DNA of 5,743 bases from assembly GCA_900544635.1 (NCBI GenBank), contig UQVV01000126.1:1-5743 (forward strand), given 5' to 3'. This stretch comes from an uncultured Cloacibacillus sp. (GTDB lineage Bacteria > Synergistota > Synergistia > Synergistales > Synergistaceae). Below, in pieces: positions 5,616 through 5,743 of the stretch (position 1 is the stretch's first letter; every line of letters begins with the position of its first letter). Under the pieces are notes generated by a model. That model made no database searches. It was not told where the DNA came from and was given only the letters and a program-made list of their open reading frames with translations. A program made the translations under genes and the position numbers.

Positions 5616-5743
5616 ATGTGCGGAGTATTCGGGGCTTACAGCACGAACGGAAGCCCCGTTCTTGAAGACGTCTATCTCGGCCTCTGCGCGCTTCAGCACA
5701 GGGGCCAGCTCTCCGCCGGCGTCGCGTGGACGGCGGACGGGAC
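5616..5743 (+). CDS. purF: Amidophosphoribosyltransferase PurF, N-terminal fragment
   Basis: The first 42 codons of glutamine PRPP amidotransferase, which makes 5-phosphoribosylamine and commits PRPP to purine synthesis; the gene runs off the right edge. The N terminus MCGVFGAYS places the catalytic cysteine at residue 2, exposed once Met is removed, so no propeptide like that of B. subtilis PurF is needed. ALQHRGQLSAG (residues 25-35) matches the class II amidotransferase signature, but position 32 is leucine where RGQE or RGQD is usual. GGAG at 5601-5604, inside the end of purL, lies 11 nt before the ATG. The 3-bp gap after purL makes it part of the same operon, next to the other glutamine-using step of the pathway. 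Confidence 0.93.
   Translation, partial: MCGVFGAYSTNGSPVLEDVYLGLCALQHRGQLSAGVAWTADG

Noticed and set aside
4707..5699. 330-codon minus-strand open frame across the purL 3' half and purF start
   Set aside because: Compositionally biased shadow running through two well-supported genes; no ribosome site or domain.
1..5743. A novel defence, mobile or CRISPR-type system
   Set aside because: Every sizeable open region is accounted for by liv and pur genes, with no direct repeats, transposase, integrase or unknown-function gene in the window.

Overview
The window holds two divergently transcribed operons of ordinary bacterial metabolism, both cut by the window edges. I see no mobile element, CRISPR array, tRNA, rRNA or defence-like cassette. 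Protein-coding DNA is GC-rich, most strongly in purL, while the one long intergenic gap is markedly AT-rich. Most genes have an AAGGAGG-type ribosome binding site. A secreted solute-binding protein with a cleavable signal peptide and no lipobox cysteine suggests a cell with a periplasm. High-GC coding DNA, a multi-gene Liv-type amino-acid importer and the PurS/PurQ/short-PurL form of FGAM synthase would fit an amino-acid-fermenting anaerobe such as a Synergistetes. That placement is inference from general character, not from a marker gene.

Left part (1-2278, minus strand): in transcription order, a Liv-type branched-chain amino-acid ABC importer. It consists of livJ (periplasmic binding protein), a hairpin-plus-T-tract terminator in the 91-bp gap, livH (permease), and the first codons of livM (second permease), which runs off the left edge. 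The ATPase genes livG and livF would be expected beyond it. The terminator between livJ and livH probably lets the binding protein be made in excess over the membrane subunits.

Middle (2279-2494): a 216-bp divergent intergenic region with two near-consensus sigma70-type promoters back to back. TTGACG-16-TATAAT drives livJ leftward and TTGACT-17-TATATT drives purS rightward. A 6-bp dyad lies midway between the two -35 boxes and a small hairpin lies at the predicted 5' end of the pur mRNA. Both are candidate regulatory sites without a known regulator.

Right part (2495-5743, plus strand): purS, purQ, purL and the start of purF, packed with gaps of 2 bp, -1 bp and 3 bp. PurS, PurQ and PurL together form the glutamine-dependent FGAM synthase (step 4 of de novo purine synthesis). 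PurF is the glutamine PRPP amidotransferase that commits flux to the pathway. All complete genes look intact. The points most worth a second look are an altered glycine-rich motif in the C-terminal half of PurL, a leucine in the normally acidic position of the PurF RGQ(E/D)xAG motif, a cysteine-rich binding loop in LivJ, and the regulatory architecture of the two operons. Overall this is a conserved housekeeping region, and I did not find a new system in it.
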